A DNA stretch of 5,188 nt from Ramlibacter sp. (GTDB taxonomy: Bacteria; Pseudomonadota; Gammaproteobacteria; Burkholderiales; Burkholderiaceae). How positions within the stretch are numbered: position 1 is the stretch's first letter; every line of letters begins with the position of its first letter. The stretch is from NCBI GenBank assembly GCA_014376915.1, contig JACMQP010000628.1, positions 1-5,188 of the forward strand, written 5' to 3'. The translations under genes and the position numbers were made by a program. Of the stretch, positions 5,147 through 5,188 are shown in pieces. The notes beneath the pieces were generated by a model, which saw only the letters and a program-made list of their open reading frames with translations, was not told the DNA's origin and did no database searches.

Positions 5147-5188
5147 ATGAAGTCACCCGATTTCGATTACGTCAAGGCGCAGAGCGTC
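5147..5188 (+). CDS. Start of a probable molybdenum hydroxylase FAD-binding (medium) subunit, truncated by window end
   Basis: Only 14 codons are visible: MKSPDFDYVKAQSV. An M-K-x-x-x-F-x-Y-V/x-x-x-S-V/L opening is typical of the FAD-binding medium subunit of CO dehydrogenase/xanthine dehydrogenase-type enzymes, which usually begin like MKPxxFDYxRPxSxxEA. In those enzymes this subunit passes electrons from the iron-sulfur subunit to the acceptor. The strong AGGAG site and the 8-nt gap after the CoxG-like gene support a real start, and CoxG-like genes commonly neighbour such subunits. The evidence is short, so the family call is probable rather than certain. Small iron-sulfur and large molybdopterin subunit genes would be expected to follow. 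Confidence 0.7.
   Translation, partial: MKSPDFDYVKAQSV

Noticed and set aside
5100..5150. Terminator after the CoxG-like gene
   Set aside because: No stem followed by a T-run; the next gene begins 8 nt later with a strong ribosome site.
1..5188. Mobile elements, tRNA or rRNA genes, CRISPR arrays, integration sites
   Set aside because: No transposase-like product, terminal repeats, spaced direct repeats or tRNA cloverleaf noticed. The window is filled by catabolic and transport genes of uniform composition.

Overview
The window is GC-rich, densely packed bacterial DNA with strong third-position GC bias. It most resembles a Burkholderiales betaproteobacterium (Variovorax/Comamonadaceae or Bordetella/Achromobacter type). 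That placement rests on protein style: a large Tat-exported branched-chain-type binding protein, tightly spaced catabolic genes and a CoxG-like protein. No sequence search was possible. No mobile element, RNA gene, CRISPR array or convincing terminator is visible.

Layout: two divergent transcription units meet in an AT-richer intergenic region at about 4399-4493. The leftward unit reads, in transcription order: a TetR/AcrR regulator (4398-3658), a small VOC/glyoxalase-fold metalloprotein (3641-3195), an FAD-dependent aromatic-ring monooxygenase of the 2,6-dihydroxypyridine 3-monooxygenase-like branch (3182-1959), a Tat-exported Leu/Ile/Val-type ABC substrate-binding protein (1889-633) and a LivH-type ABC permease that runs off the left edge (620-1). 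Gaps are 16, 12, 69 and 12 nt, so one operon is plausible. The rightward unit starts with a CoxG-like SRPBCC protein with a C-terminal membrane anchor (4494-5138). The first 14 codons of a second gene follow (5147 onward) and look like the FAD-binding medium subunit of a molybdenum hydroxylase (CoxM/xanthine dehydrogenase class).

Inferred working model: the transporter imports a small aromatic or N-heteroaromatic compound. A molybdenum hydroxylase, largely outside the window and possibly helped by the CoxG-like protein, hydroxylates the ring using water. The FAD monooxygenase adds a further hydroxyl with O2 and NAD(P)H, and the VOC protein acts on a later intermediate. The TetR protein would control both directions from inverted repeats at 4382-4440. 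Family assignments are strong; the substrate and the order of steps are inference. The locus reads as a candidate uncharacterised heteroaromatic catabolic cluster.
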